64,000 nt of DNA from Siphonodentalium dalli (taxonomy: Eukaryota > Mollusca > Scaphopoda > Gadilida > Siphonodentaliidae). Shown piece after piece: positions 12,465 to 24,684 of this stretch. A program made the translations under genes and the position numbers. Location: contig CP136068.1 of NCBI GenBank assembly GCA_032622095.1, forward strand, positions 53,962,025-54,026,024. Direction: 5' to 3'. Positions within the stretch are counted from its first letter, which is position 1. Each line of letters starts with the position of its first letter. Under the pieces are notes generated by a model. The model worked only from the letters and a program-made list of their open reading frames with translations, was not told the origin of the DNA and did no database searches.

Positions 12465-13265
12465 AATTCATGTGTACCATAATTCATGTGTGATTCCCAG
12501 GGCTGAATATGAGTAACAACACATTCAACACGAATGATTTAGTCAACAGAGAGGTATAAAAATACATCTAACGTGAATAACAAAATCAATTTCAACTAGT
12601 AGATCAGAGGAGATAGAGGGGCTGGGGTGAACATGAAATCATGTACATGCAACACTACATATTATAGACATGTAAAAATCCTTGCTATATCTAGTAGTTA
12701 GATGATGGAAGGGGCAAATACAGAAAGTGTGCAAAATTTAAACAAGCATTTGTTGATAATTTATTACCATATATTTGACTATTATTTATTTTCAAAATGT
12801 AATTACCAAAATTTGACTAACTATCAAGAACAAGATAAATATAATTTGTTTGGATTCTGGCCGTCTACAGAGAATCACACATCAAAACTCAGCAATATGT
12901 GCAGGAATGGATATCTGTTCTAATCTAGTGGGGAAACTCCTCAAAATATGGGAGTTTATTAAAGTAAAATTTCTTTCAACACCAATCATACATACAATAT
13001 TATGTGACAATCATGTAACATCTTCATACAACAATTGAGTCTTAATTTTAAACATATTTAGTAGAGGCAGCAGAAACAGTGAAGGGCATGATGGGGGTTT
13101 CAATTTTCAGACAATAATTTTTCCTGATATAAATACATTAATACATTTGTACAGATGCCAGACAAGGGTGCTACATCAGAGTCCACTCATGCCCTCTTAT
13201 TCCACCGCCCCTGGTAATCATATTCGGAATTATAAACAAAAAGATAAAGGGAAAACATAACAATG
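12465..13265. other. Noncoding stretch, nothing recognised
   Basis: No gene, repeat array or transposon end found. Short frames at 12702-13038 overlap in two frames and have no recognisable content. Confidence 0.4.
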
Positions 13266-13269
13266 GAGC

Positions 13270-13770
13270 CATAGCAGAATGTGGACAGTTGTTATCAGTT
13301 GTAACTGTCCCATAATCAATTGTAATAGTTAACAGTCATGAATCAGTTATAATAGGTAACTGTCCCGAATGTACATGACAGCAGTGAATCAATTGTAATA
13401 GGTAACTGTCTCGAATGTGATAGCAGCGAATCAATTGTAATAGTTAACAGTCATGAATGTGACAGCAGCGAATCAATTGTAATAGTTAACAGCCATGAAT
13501 GTGACAGCAGCAAATCAATTGTAATAATTAACAGCCATGAATGTGACAGCAGCGAATCAATTGTAATAGTTAACAGACATAAATGTGACAGCAGCGAATC
13601 AATTGTAAAAGGTAACTGTCTCGAATGTGACAGCAATGAATCAATTGTAATAGGTAACTGTCCCGAATGTACATGACAGCAGTGAATCAATTGTAATAGG
13701 CAACTGTCTCGAATGTGACAGCAGCAAATCAATCGTAATAGTTAACAGTCTCGTATGGGATAGCAGGCCT
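13270..13770. repeat. Minisatellite, about 42-bp units, 10-11 copies
   Basis: Units consist of GTGACAGCAG, CGAATCAATT, GTAATAGTTA and ACAGCCATGAAT in order, 42 bp long, with a variant GGTAACTGTCTCGAATG arm. Since 42 is divisible by 3, one minus frame stays open for 93 codons, a by-product of the repeat. Confidence 0.85.
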
Positions 13771-14940
13771 TGAAATTGACATTTCTCTTCTACAACATTG
13801 CTATAGAATTGAATGAAATTCTATAATGGCTTCTACGGCTTTTTCAACAGCCTTATTCCATATCTAATTTTGAGAGCTGTGATAGGAAAGTCTAGTTTTT
13901 TGAGGCCTTCCAAACAGCATGTGACACACGTTTCCTCCCTCATCACGTAATTAAACATAAGCGGTAATGATTATTTGTGAACGGCAAGCAATCCATGTAA
14001 TTCACCACTGCCTTTGCTGCCATTTAGCTGGCTTTCATAATTTGGCAATGTGAATTACATGCGACTAGTGTGGTCAGGTAATACTGTCTTTTGCAATGAT
14101 GAAGACACAAAAAGAATAACCAATATAGTCAATATAATTCAATAGACATGCTCAGGCAATATTTCCAATGAAAAAATAACTATCAATAAAAGGACTCGAG
14201 ATTTCAGAAAATATTATCTGTCAAATGGAATTTAATTTAAAAGCCGCCAGCAGTATATATCCGAATATCCAAAGAGCTTCAGAGACTTGAGGTGCACGTG
14301 GCTGAGACGCCATTGTCATGTAAATTACAAATTTTTTGCACGTCATTTGGAAAGACTTTTACAAGTAGTAAACATTAAAAGTAAACCAATCTTCTCATTC
14401 CTGTGATGATGCATGTTGAATAACCTCTTCAATTTGAAGAATAGAGCACAATGCATCAACAAGGAATATGCAAAGAAATGACTCAGCATTTACAAAAGTA
14501 TGAGACTATTTTGGAAAAAGAATAGCTTTTTCTGCACATCACACTGTTATCCCAAAATCATACCTGTTGACAATGATGGTTTTAAATGGGCAATGTTATT
14601 TGAAGATGAATTCATCATTGCATGTATATCATTGCATATATGCAACAGTAGCTGTATATTTATTACTATATAACACCTCCACATGCTTAGGCTCCATGTT
14701 AGGAGGAATGTGGTTTGAATAGCACTTCAATAAGATAGTCAAAGCTTCCGCTTCTTGTTCAACAGACATTATAAGTGACATTGCAGAGAACATCAACAAT
14801 TACGATAACCCTCTCATTACTCAATGACAAGTAATTATCTCTTTGGAAATGTTCAGATAAAAAGTTCAACAAACGACCATAATGTAAGCTGAGAGAGAAT
14901 GACTTGAATACATTTGTAAGGATGCTCAGCTAATACGTCC
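13771..14940. other. Noncoding stretch, nothing recognised
   Basis: AT-rich with scattered stops in all frames. No splice-bounded coding segment or transposon end seen. Confidence 0.4.
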
Positions 14941-14942
14941 TG

Positions 14943-15148
14943 TCACTAACTCACGGCCATATTGGATCCACCAGACCCGGTTCCGTAGTTTTAGTGCTAC
15001 AGGTCAAAGTTCTGGAGTAGCATTTCCAAATATGGAAGTCATGAATATTCAAAAGTTCCATAAATGGAAATGCTGCTCCAGAACTTTGACCTGCAGCACT
15101 AAAACCATGGAACCAGGCTGGATGAATCCAATACGGCCGTGACTCAGT
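14943..15148. mobile_element. Fold-back MITE
   Basis: About 206 bp that folds on itself: GTCACTAACTCACGGCC against GGCCGTGACTCAGTGA, and GCTACAGGTCAAAGTTCTGG against CCAGAACTTTGACCTGC. Arms are about 90 bp and about 85 percent paired. No coding capacity. The terminal TCAC/GTGA may be the true ends. Confidence 0.7.
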
Positions 15149-15149
15149 G

Positions 15150-16060
15150 ATCTCGCTAATAATATCAACAGTCTATGACAGTTTGTCAACTTATTAGCTT
15201 AATATCTCTACAAGTGAATCAACGGGAATTTAGTAACCACTCATCAAAGAGTATTCAGATATCAAATGTTTAAGAGGGTCAGTTTGTTGACATCCCGCAC
15301 TATCTAGAATGTGACACATAGAGCTCAGGTCATAAGACAATTTGGATATAATACAAATGTTCATATTTTGGAACTGTTAATTGCTGGAATCTCTCAAAGG
15401 CAGACTGTACGCCAATTTCAATACTTTCCTCGTGGTAACAACGATCTAGTATCGATAATATATTTTTTAAAATAAGTAATTTGAGTCGAAGATGTCTGCT
15501 GAAAACATTCTGGTTAACAATCGGTAAAAAAAATCAAATTTAATTATTTAATATAAATTAATTTATGGCTGGAGTCAAAACTAATTTCCGCATACAAAAT
15601 TAATTAGCAGGTGTGGATTGGGTTACATTTAGCACACATTGTGTAAAAATATATGTCGAGACGGATGCCAACTCAAGACATCCGCCGACTACAGAATAAA
15701 ACTAATAAATTTCTGAGACAAGCATGCATATAATGTAACATTTTATTTGATACATTTGCATGAAAATTGTATAAGAATATCTCGATGACGAGCATTCAAT
15801 TCATTGCATTCCAGTTTTGCTGCCATCCGTAAAATAGTTTATTCCCATTTTATTCAAACTCCTGTCATACTCAGTATTCAACACAGTGAAAGTAGCCAAT
15901 ATTTTGTCGACAAACATGTTTTATTCCAGAGAGATGTTCATTTCCATTTATACTCACACTTGGCATATTGGTAAAATTCTTATTATTACTTCAGGCTAAA
16001 CTAATCCCTCAAATACAGGAAATTTGAGTACAGTCCCCCTTTAAGAGAACCCTTTCATGA
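15150..16060. other. Noncoding stretch, nothing recognised
   Basis: No supported gene or repeat. The segment around 15540-15610 is strongly AT-rich. Confidence 0.4.
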
Positions 16061-16089
16061 CGGGTGCTGCACTGGTGCAGTATTAAAGA

Positions 16090-16256
16090 CCCTGTGCCAG
16101 TGCATTCTTTTATATATTGGAGCTCCCATAGGGAGCCTCGCATAAATATATATAAGAGAATGCACTGGCTTACATGGTCAAGGTAAAAATTGTTAGGCCA
16201 ATGTATTCTCTTATATATGTGAGGCTAACTTGCATTTATAAGAGAATGTATTGGAA
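16090..16256. repeat. Two related hairpins in tandem
   Basis: CCAGTGCATTCTTTTATATA pairs with its complement ending near 16176. A second, diverged copy (CCAATGTATTCTCTTATATA) pairs with sequence ending near 16254. The two units are about 110 bp apart and likely one duplicated MITE fragment. Confidence 0.65.
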
Positions 16257-16971
16257 CAGGGTTTTCGCAAAATTTCAGAAGCTCCAGTCATGGAAGGGTC
16301 AACACATAGTAGTTAAAAAGCTAAAACCATCACCCTCCTAATGAAAATTCAATATTTACCTAATTACACGAGAAATAATGTCCAAATAAAGTTGGAGCAT
16401 CAAATGATAAGAGTCACTGGGTACTAATGTATTATTGTGCTTGTCCCTTTCTCATATGATGGCAGTCTTGGTCAAAAACAAAGATTATAATAAAAATAAG
16501 CCTCTCTGGAACAGTTTCTGAGCAATGATGCATCAAACATTTTACGATGCAAAGAATTTAAAATATTCACCACAAATTATCAACAAAGCCAGAAAGATTG
16601 CCAAAAAATAATACTATTTTATTTTTTAACCCTAAATATCAATAGTTGGTCCAGGTTTCCTTCTATTTTGCATTATGTAAGAAATGGCTTTTATTGGCCA
16701 GAAAGATGTCTTGCTGAAGTCTCAGGATGAACAAAAGGAAAACGAAGACAACCGATCTTACCATCTCTTGCTTGACAGCTTCATGTCACTTGTAGAATGT
16801 TATGGAGAACAGGTTAAATTTTACCCTCTGTCTAATGGCCATAAGCAGGACTGCTGGCAGAACACATACAGTATTGTGGTTGATTGACCATAACATGGTT
16901 GATGGCTTGCAGCCTAGGTTTAACTTTGTTGCACTGTTACTTGGTTGATCATAAACTCCAAGCCATCAATG

Positions 16972-17200
16972 GAATATATGCAACAAATGAATGAATTTGA
17001 GTCATGGATGAGTAAATACACTCCTTTACTTTATGAACGATGTAAAACAACATGGTAATTTTAATGAAAATGAGTTTATCGCTTGAATCATTAACTCATT
17101 TTAATTTATAATTACCGTGTTGTTTACATCTTTCATAGAGCACATGAGTGTATTTTCCACTCATCCATGGCTCAAATTCATTCATTTGTTGCATATATTC
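16972..17200. mobile_element. Fold-back MITE
   Basis: Arms GAATATATGCAACAAATGAA (16972 on) and TTCATTTGTTGCATATATTC (to 17200) are exact at the tips, and pairing continues inward for about 100 bp through the GTAAAACAACA / TGTTGTTTACA block. The loop is about 30 bp. It sits 300 bp past the NFX1 stop codon and could be part of its 3' UTR. Confidence 0.75.
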
Positions 17201-17496
17201 TGTTGAGAATAATAGGAGATGGTCCCATAAATGGCTTGATTTATATTACTTTACCCTTTAATAGATTGTGAGTTGTGTCTGTTTTGCACTCATAATACAC
17301 ACACATGGATCATGTGTATAGTGATGGTCATTAACTAGAGCCAACATTTTCTGGACATTCCAATCTCGACGCTGGTAGCCTTGGTATTTGAGACCCTGAT
17401 TTTACATACCAGAACCTGCCTGATAATACCAGCAGAAACAGATAGATCACAATTTCAGTATAAAATAATTCAAAAATATTATTGAGAAAGATTATT

Positions 17497-17608
17497 TCAT
17501 TTCAGTGGTGAAAAGTCGAAATAATCTATATCGGCTTTTGCTGGTTTCTGGTTTGGTTTTGGTTCAGTTTTCACTTCAGTACTCAGCTTTGCTGCCATTG
17601 ATGATTTC
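17497..17608 (-). CDS. NFX1: NFX1 last coding exon and stop
   Basis: 112 nt including TGA at 17499-17497, acceptor gtttgtcttacag. It encodes KSSMAAKLSTEVKTEPKPNQ then KPAKADIDYFDFSPLK, a lysine/proline-rich end with an acidic-aromatic IDYFDF motif close to the C-terminus. G at 17608 completes the Lys codon split with 28225, so the long intron is supported by phase. I see no AATAAA within 300 bp past the stop. The nearest clear one on this strand is near 16695-16690, beyond a palindromic MITE, so the position of the 3' end is unknown. Confidence 0.87.
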
Positions 17609-18241
17609 CTGTAAGACAAACAGAATAAGTTAGCATCAAGGCTTAAAACCCATTAAAACAACAAGACATAAAATGCAAATAAACACCAATTGTGTCTTAT
17701 TTGTCTCTGGAAAATGAGTTACTGTTTAAGGAATCAACATGCTACACCTACCAAATTACATCCACTTCAAAAAGCTAATGTGTTTATATTATATATAATA
17801 GGATAATTACATCAAAGCAGATAAGCGTGCTGGTTTTCCAAACAATTAACAATATTGCAACCAAATGATTGTTCAGGATGATACATTTAACTCACGAACA
17901 GGACCACCTGCCATGAGTGAACACGCCCTTCTGCTATTATCTGGGAAGGTTTCGCTCAAATTTGTTGTAATATGTTCTTTGATTATATATTATTAAACTT
18001 TTGACCAATAAACATGTGATTATTCATTTATTATATCGACTGGAATAAAGAATGACATGATGTTTTGACAGCCTAAGGTAAGTGATGACGAATTAAAAGG
18101 GGTGCTTTCAAGACAAGACATTAATTGGTACACAATTTTATTATATGCTTGGCGGAAAATTACTGAAACGTAAATCATCGTATGTATCTCTTAGAAGCTA
18201 CAGTGAAATCGCATTTTGTTGATTCATTGCAGCTTGACAAA

Positions 18242-19990
18242 CAGTGTTCGCCCTGCCGTTAGCAAATTTAGCCAATTGCGAAAAAAAATACGAAGTGGCT
18301 AAAATAAATATGCTTGTGGCTAAAAATATGGCTACAAACATTTTCTATGTCGACAATTAATTGTAAACAAAGAGACTTAACGTTATTAGCGAGAGCTGAC
18401 GAGAAGTGTGAGATTACGGGTGTGTTCGATTAGCTTTACTATCGGGCATTGGTTTCAAGCCCTAGGCAATTAGCTAATGGTCGTTTAGAGGTGGATTCTT
18501 AAGACGCTATCACAATTGAGTAAACATAGGTTTATGAAATGGCTTCCTGTGTAACAAAAGAGTTTTATTTTACGGTGTTTAAAACCGGTGCACGACTGTT
18601 CGTCTTAATCCAGTCCACGCGACATATTGCCGTAGGGACATAATGGCTCAGCGACCTTTTGTCTACGCGACACTTGGGTAATCCGACACTATGTCTATAG
18701 AGTGTTTGTCTTTGTGGGCAACTGGTCTCAATTAGCTCAGTAACTGTGAATTGCCATTACTTTTGGAGTAGACTTTATATTATTGTTTATGGAATTATAA
18801 CGCCAGCATATTGTTGGTGCAAAATTTGTTTTAAGTCCCCAAGCATTCGTCATATATTTTAATGAGTGGGTGGCGTAATTAAATCCCCCAATTAACTGAG
18901 TGTGTATATGAGTGGTCGTTTTCCAAATGACTTCATAAGTTCACAATCATGATGGAACCTAGCACATATACCGCTAAAGTCATTCTCTCTCAACATAGAT
19001 GGAAAAACTTATTCATAAGGGCTATTCCTATTCCGTAAGTTACACACGTAATTCTTCAGTATATTGGAGATGCCAGGACTGAACGTGCAGTGGGCGACTT
19101 ATTCGAAATGGCGAAAATGTTCCAAATTACATTTGCCAAGTGCGTATTTTCAATATTCATAATTATAAAGTTTGTCTTAATTTTGTCTAAATAATAAGAC
19201 ATGTTGTCTTACGACTTAGTGACGTGAAGACCAGGTGTGCCTCCGGCAAATTGTCGTATAGACAGCCTGTCGTTGAAGACATTTTGTCGTAGCTGCAAAG
19301 TGTCAATAAGACGAGTTGTCATAAGACGAGGTGTCATACACCCTTTTAAACTGATTGCAAAAGAGTGAAGTCATATATGCGCTCAATTCAATAGCTTCTC
19401 ACATTTCCCCGCAATGGATACTGTTGAATGGGACGAGACTCGCGCCTGTTATGAATCATGATAGGCTTTAGGAGCAAAAATTTGAATAGACCAATGCATT
19501 CAGGCTTTGTTTAACTAATTCGGAAGTGTGGATGCCACTCCAGACGGTTTTATGACAGCGCCCGATACCATGACGTATGTTGTTTTAAGACTCCTTTAAA
19601 TGTGGAGAGTTTGAGGAAGGCCCACATTCAGGGTGAAGGGAATTGCACAATGAGTTCCGACCATCCTACCCGGCCTGCGGCATGGAAACTACCCAATCAC
19701 CAAGGTCCACATTCTGAATTTTCACAATGAATCGCAAACGTAAATCCGATTTCGGCACCAGTGAAAATGACCAACCGTGCAAAGTTAAAAAACTTACTGA
19801 TTTCTTTGGAAAATCCACAAATGTTGATATTGTGGATAGACCATCCAAACCCACAACAGTTTATATCGTATTACATCTTGAGCTAATTTATCCCACAATA
19901 TGTGGCTAAACTTTTTTAAAAGTGGCTAACAAAATTGCACAAGTGGCTAAAAAAAATGGCTACAAACAATTTCGGGCCAGGGCGAACACT
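18242..19990 (+). mobile_element. hAT transposon remnant, 8-bp TSD TTGACAAA
   Basis: 1749 bp with ends CAGTGTTCGCCCTG and CAGGGCGAACACTG and exact 8-bp duplications TTGACAAA at 18234-18241 and 19991-19998, as expected for the hAT superfamily. GTGGCTAA motifs with GGCTACAAACA repeat at both ends as subterminal sites. A short frame at 19727-19909 starts MNRKRKSDFG and continues KVKKLTDFFGKSTN, resembling the basic start of ZMYM/hAT transposases, so this is a deletion derivative of an autonomous copy. It is in the last NFX1 intron. Confidence 0.88.
19727..19909 (+). pseudogene. N-terminal stub of hAT transposase
   Basis: 60 codons, MNRKRKSDFGTSENDQPCK then VKKLTDFFGKSTN. hAT transposases related to ZMYM proteins often open with a KRK-rich patch followed by a short DFF-type motif, which is the basis of the call. 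The frame ends 80 bp from the right terminus, so nothing of the BED/TTF finger, RNase-H-like core or dimerisation domain remains. Confidence 0.5.
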
Positions 19991-20569
19991 GTTGACAAAT
20001 GACATCATCATTTGAAAGCAGTTTTCTACCTATCAGTTGATCGGTGTCAGAAATTTGGTCCAACCAGGTGTTGCTTAAATTGTATAATTTGTTGTGCTAT
20101 TAAAAATGAAAATGCTGCATAATTTATCAACTTTAAGCATTAATAAGGCATTTATAAAAAGAACACCTACAGTTTTTGTTTGAATACCTGAAATATCTCA
20201 TTCGTGTCTGGAAAAAAATGTAGAATTTTCAACTCGCGGCTCAGCTTAATTGCACATCTGATAATCCCTTCACACATCATAATTACCATTATCATTTTTA
20301 GGTAGGCGGGTTCGCCTGCAGCAAAATGAGCGGGTTCACTCAAGGGCGAGTAGTAATGGACACATTTCACTCAAGATGTAATAAAAGTGTCCCCCGACAA
20401 TGTGGCAAGTCGATGCCGCTTTGTTAAAGAAATTAAAAAAAATGTTGAAATGTTCTAAGTTGAAAGTGTTAATAATTCTGTAAAAAAAAACATCTCCAAT
20501 ATGTAGGTAAGAATACTCTGAAGTTTCAAATATCTACGATCAAAATTGTAGGAGGAGTTGATTACACCA

Positions 20570-21655
20570 TGAAGGTACCCTCATACAGAAAATTATAAAA
20601 AATGTTTTTCAAAGTCGAAAGGCCCATAACTCTGGGAAAAATCATTGGATCAAACTCAAATTCGAACTTGACCTGTATTTTGATATGAACCCACAAAAAA
20701 ACAGAAACAATCCGAACTTGAGTTATCATCCGGAAACCAAAGAAAAAAGAAGAAAATTGAATTTTCCAAGTCGAAATAAAAGGTCGGTAGACCTCATGTC
20801 CGCCTCTAAGCGTCGGCTTGATACGACCGTTGTTTGCGCATAAAAACCTGTCTTTAGTGCTAGTAAACCTACATACCAAATTTAATTTCATTCAGTACAC
20901 ATTTACTAAAGTTATCATCCGGAAACCTCAAATTGACAAAAATTCTAAGTAAAAAAGGGACATAACTCTGGTGAAAATTGGCGGGCGGAACCCGAATTCG
21001 AACTTGATCTGTGTTTTTGCTGGGAGAAAGACACATACCAACTTTGGTTCAGATCAAATAATCCAAACTGGAGTTATCGGTCGGAAACCAAAATTGTTAA
21101 CAGACGCTCAAATTCTAAGTCGAATAAAAGGTCGGTAGACCTCATGTCCGCCTCTAAGCGTTGGCTTGATACGACCTTTGTTTGTGCATAAAAACCTGTC
21201 TTTAGTGCTAGTAAACCTACATACCAAATTTAATTTCATTCAGTACACATTTACTAAAGTTATCATCCGGAAACCTCAAATTGGCAAAAGTTCTAAGTAA
21301 ACAAGAGCTACGCTGGGCGTGCAAAATACTGGGGAAAATTGGCGGATGGAACCCAAATTCGAACTTGAGCTGTCTTTTCTCCTAATAAATCCACATACCA
21401 AATTTGATTGAAATCGGTTCACTCTAACTAAAGTTATCATCCGGACAACAAATTTCAGGGATTTTCTAAGTCAAATTACGTCAAAAAAGGGGCCATAACT
21501 CTCGCAAAAATTATCGGATTAAAACGAAATTCGGACTTGAGCTGTATTTCGATATATGTAATCCACAAAAAAAAGGGTTTTGCGTATAAACATTCCAAAA
21601 TCGAGTTATCAACCGGAAACCAAAAAACATAAGAAAAACTGAATTTTCTGAGTCG
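20570..21655. repeat. GGGCATAACTC repeat family, left block
   Basis: Degenerate units of about 150-210 bp built from GGCATAACTCTG, GAACCCGAATTCGAACTTGA, CATACCAAATTTAATTT and TTATCATCCGGAAACC. The block is interrupted by element A and continues at 26551-28165. Similar units are, as far as I recall, widespread in bivalve genomes; that is memory, not a search. Confidence 0.75.
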
Positions 21656-21977
21656 AAAAATATAATATTTATAAATAATATTACTTTTTCCTTAAGGGAA
21701 GCCCGAAACTGAACTATATGGATTACGTCTCCGGCCTTGTGTCAATCAGGAGGGTTAAAATTTTATTGCTGTGCCGATCCCACTCACACCCGTGTCCGGA
21801 TTAGTCTCGCATGAATACACCCGCATTCTATCTATTGTCTAGTCAGTTTTTTATTTCCGACTTAATCATGAGATTTGCGAGTCGCGGGGTTGGGAATGGC
21901 ACCACCATGATAGTGATAGTTCAGTTTCGGGCTTCCCTTAAGGAAAAAGTAATATTATTTATAAATATTATATTTTT
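21656..21977. repeat. Left hairpin module of element A
   Basis: A perfect 61-bp inverted repeat encloses about 200 bp. Just inside the inner arm is a G-rich block, GCGGGGTTGGGAATGGCACC, with counterparts at the same place in B, C and D. The module alone would look like a MITE; its presence in the same position in four elements argues it moves with them. Confidence 0.8.
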
Positions 21978-22190
21978 CCGCCAAGGAGAAGCCCTCAACT
22001 GAACTATATGGATTAGAATGCAAGCCCAGGAGGAGGCACGAGCAATAAAGTTAATTAATATCCAAATTCGATGGGAATGTACTCTTCCGAAACAGGATTC
22101 ATGTAAATGTGATTTAGTCATGAATAAGATATGATTATGTTACGTGAAAGAGCTCCCAATTCAGATTACGACATTGCTCAAATGTGTACC

Positions 22191-22204
22191 GCCCCCCCCC
22201 CCCC
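22191..22204 (+). repeat. C tract of element A
   Basis: About 13-14 consecutive C, flanked by GTACCG and TTGTTTTTGG. Element B has the same tract at 37442-37457 with similar flanks, and D has a longer one. Confidence 0.75.
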
Positions 22205-22852
22205 TTGTTTTTGGAATAAACATCCCAGGTAGTGCCATATAATTCATGCTAGCGAGACAACCGAGCAAGTATAACTTTGCTGCATCCTATTCTCTTTGTT
22301 ATCTTCTTCGCTCTCTTGACAGTTCACATTATGAACTGATGTTGCATGCAGCCATTGTGTATGCCATAAGATATCAGAATGCTTATGATACACCAGGGAG
22401 CAAATTAACTGGAATCGCATCGCGATTTGCCACTGAAATGTGGATACCGGTAATAGCGAGGAATTTTTTATACATGTATGATGTTATAAAAATGCTATCT
22501 AATCATGTCAATGTGAGATTATTTGCTAATCAGATATCGAAAGTAAATTGCTCCCTGTGATACACAAACCAGATATAAAAATGATATGCTGCAGATATCA
22601 TAGCGAGGTATGAGGTTTCATTATATCATGCCACACATCTGTACTCCAGCCTCGTATAATGTAGAGAGCAGGGAACGCCATCATGATCCAAGGTATCATT
22701 GCATACCAGTATATATGGGATTAGAGAACACCACTGAGGACTTGATGAACAAGCATAGAAGCATCAGTGATCTATGATGGCGCACATAACGAGTGTCGGG
22801 TACATTTCGAAATGATCAAATGTAGCAGAATGATCAAAATTGCAAAATGACC

Positions 22853-23380
22853 GGTGAAGGAGTGGCCTGGAGGTATCCCGAAGGTATTACGATTCCAGGA
22901 GATTGGACCCCATCGTGTGGAGATGTGGGCCACTGCACCGTGGGGAAGAGATAGAAGGCTGGTTGGTGCAGCTCTTGGAGGCACGCAACAAGTCTTCCCC
23001 ACCCAGATCATTCAGCCTTTCTTTCCTACCGGTGAAGGAGTGGCCTGGAGGTATCCCTAAGGTATTACGATTCCAGGGGATTGGACCCCATCTTGTGGAG
23101 ATGTGGGCCACTGCACCATGGGGAAGAGTTAGAAGGTTGGTTGGTGCAGCACTTGGAGGCACGCAACAACAAGTCTTCCCCACCCAGAACATTCAGCCTA
23201 CCGGTGGAGGAGTGGCCTAGAGGTATCCCGAAGGTGTACGATTCCAGGGGAGTGGCTGGACTCCATCTGTGGAGATGTGGGCCACTGCACCGTGGGGAAG
23301 AGGCAGAAGGCTGGAGCAGCTCTTGGAGGCACGCAACAACTCTTTCACTTCCCCACCCAGAACATCCTCCAAAGGCTACA
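22853..23380. repeat. Tandem repeat in element A, about 178-bp units, 3 copies
   Basis: Units start GAAGGAGTGGCCTGGAGGTA and carry ATTACGATTCCAGG, GATGTGGGCCACTGCACC, GGGGAAGAG and CTTCCCCACCCAGA. A diverged copy is at 23925-24110, and related units occur in B at about 38255-38430 and 38960-39060. Overlapping frames of 100-127 codons on both strands are produced by the repetition. Confidence 0.8.
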
Positions 23381-24658
23381 GTGCTGGATCTTTCCTGACT
23401 GAGATAAATACTTGTACTTATCGCAAATTGTTGAATTAAATGAAGCAATATAAGATATCAACCTGTATCCTCATCCTGTACAAAATCACTTACCAGCGGA
23501 ACATCAGAATCCTCGTCCGACAGTGTGCCTGGTGACCCACTGTCGACCCACGATTCTTGCTCATCGTCGTCAAACCTGCCGACGCCACGCGATGCAGAGA
23601 AGCATGTCAAGATCGACGCCAGCCAACAGAATTGGCTGCATCAGGTTGGGATACCAGACTGTGGAAGAGGCCTACTCTGAAATGGTTCGACGCAAGACAA
23701 ATGCTCTTGCATTTGGGATAAGTAGCTATGTCCTGTCCAAGGTCACCCCCTCAAATTCTGGGGCATCATCAAGCTGCGACCCCAAGGCCAGAGGGAATAA
23801 GTTCTGAGGAGCCATTTGATCAGAGGAAGCCCCTTCCATGGAATCCCCCAAATGCAGGTGGTCCTGACCAAACTGGAATAAATGTCGATGACATACCACT
23901 ATGATCACATGACGGCGGAGGAGCAGGCCCGGATGTATCCCGAAGGTATTACGATTCCAGGGGATCGACTGGACCCCATCTTGTAATGATGTGGGCCACT
24001 GCACCATGGGGAAGAGACAGAAGGCCATTTGGCTGGTGCGCTATGTCTATGAGAGCAAGAGCGTCACGTGACAACGAGTCTTCCCCACCCAGAACAGCCG
24101 CCAAAGGCTACTCCCAGGTGCCCAATAATTGTGGTGGCCTATAAACAGATCTTCGTGGCAGGAATCCAGGCCGAAATCAAAATACTGATGGAAATTTCAC
24201 TCTATGTGGAATAATAGTATATCGATGTGAATTTTTTCGAAATTTAATAATCGTATTGCCACCACCATTAGGCACCTGAGAGAAAGGTGCCGGAGCAATC
24301 GCCCGTGAAGATTGGTTTCCCGAATCAACCACTTGCAGCACCCGCCTACCATTGGTTAACACTGCCGTAGCAGGACCTGGGGGGCCAGAACTGGTCCTGC
24401 CCGAGGTAAAGACTGGTACGGTTGCTCAAAGTAGGTAATCATTGACTAATATGCCCTTACCCAACAATAACAAGTAATACACCCGTGAATGAGCAACCTG
24501 CACGGTGTGTGGCCATCAAATTCGAATCATGTTCGACTGCAAGACATGCTGTTAGTTATAACAAAACAAGGTTAATATACAAAGCAACACAATACAACCT
24601 AGGTTATTGAGTATAAAGTAAGGTTAATATAAAATCACGTTATACCCCTGGCCACGTG

Positions 24659-24684
24659 ATCTTACCTGCTATGACAGGTAAGAT
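24659..24684. repeat. Palindrome with back-to-back splice-donor motifs (element A)
   Basis: ATCTTACCTG and CAGGTAAGAT face each other across 6 bp. Each strand therefore carries a consensus CAG|GTAAG. Element B keeps the same pair at 38794-38826. Confidence 0.75.

Noticed and set aside
13270-13770. Possible CRISPR-like repeat array
   Set aside because: Units follow one another with no unique spacers, and the genome is eukaryotic. It is a minisatellite.
22854-23448. Frames of 100-127 codons on both strands in element A
   Set aside because: Produced by the 178-bp tandem repeats; both strands are open at once and no family is recognised.
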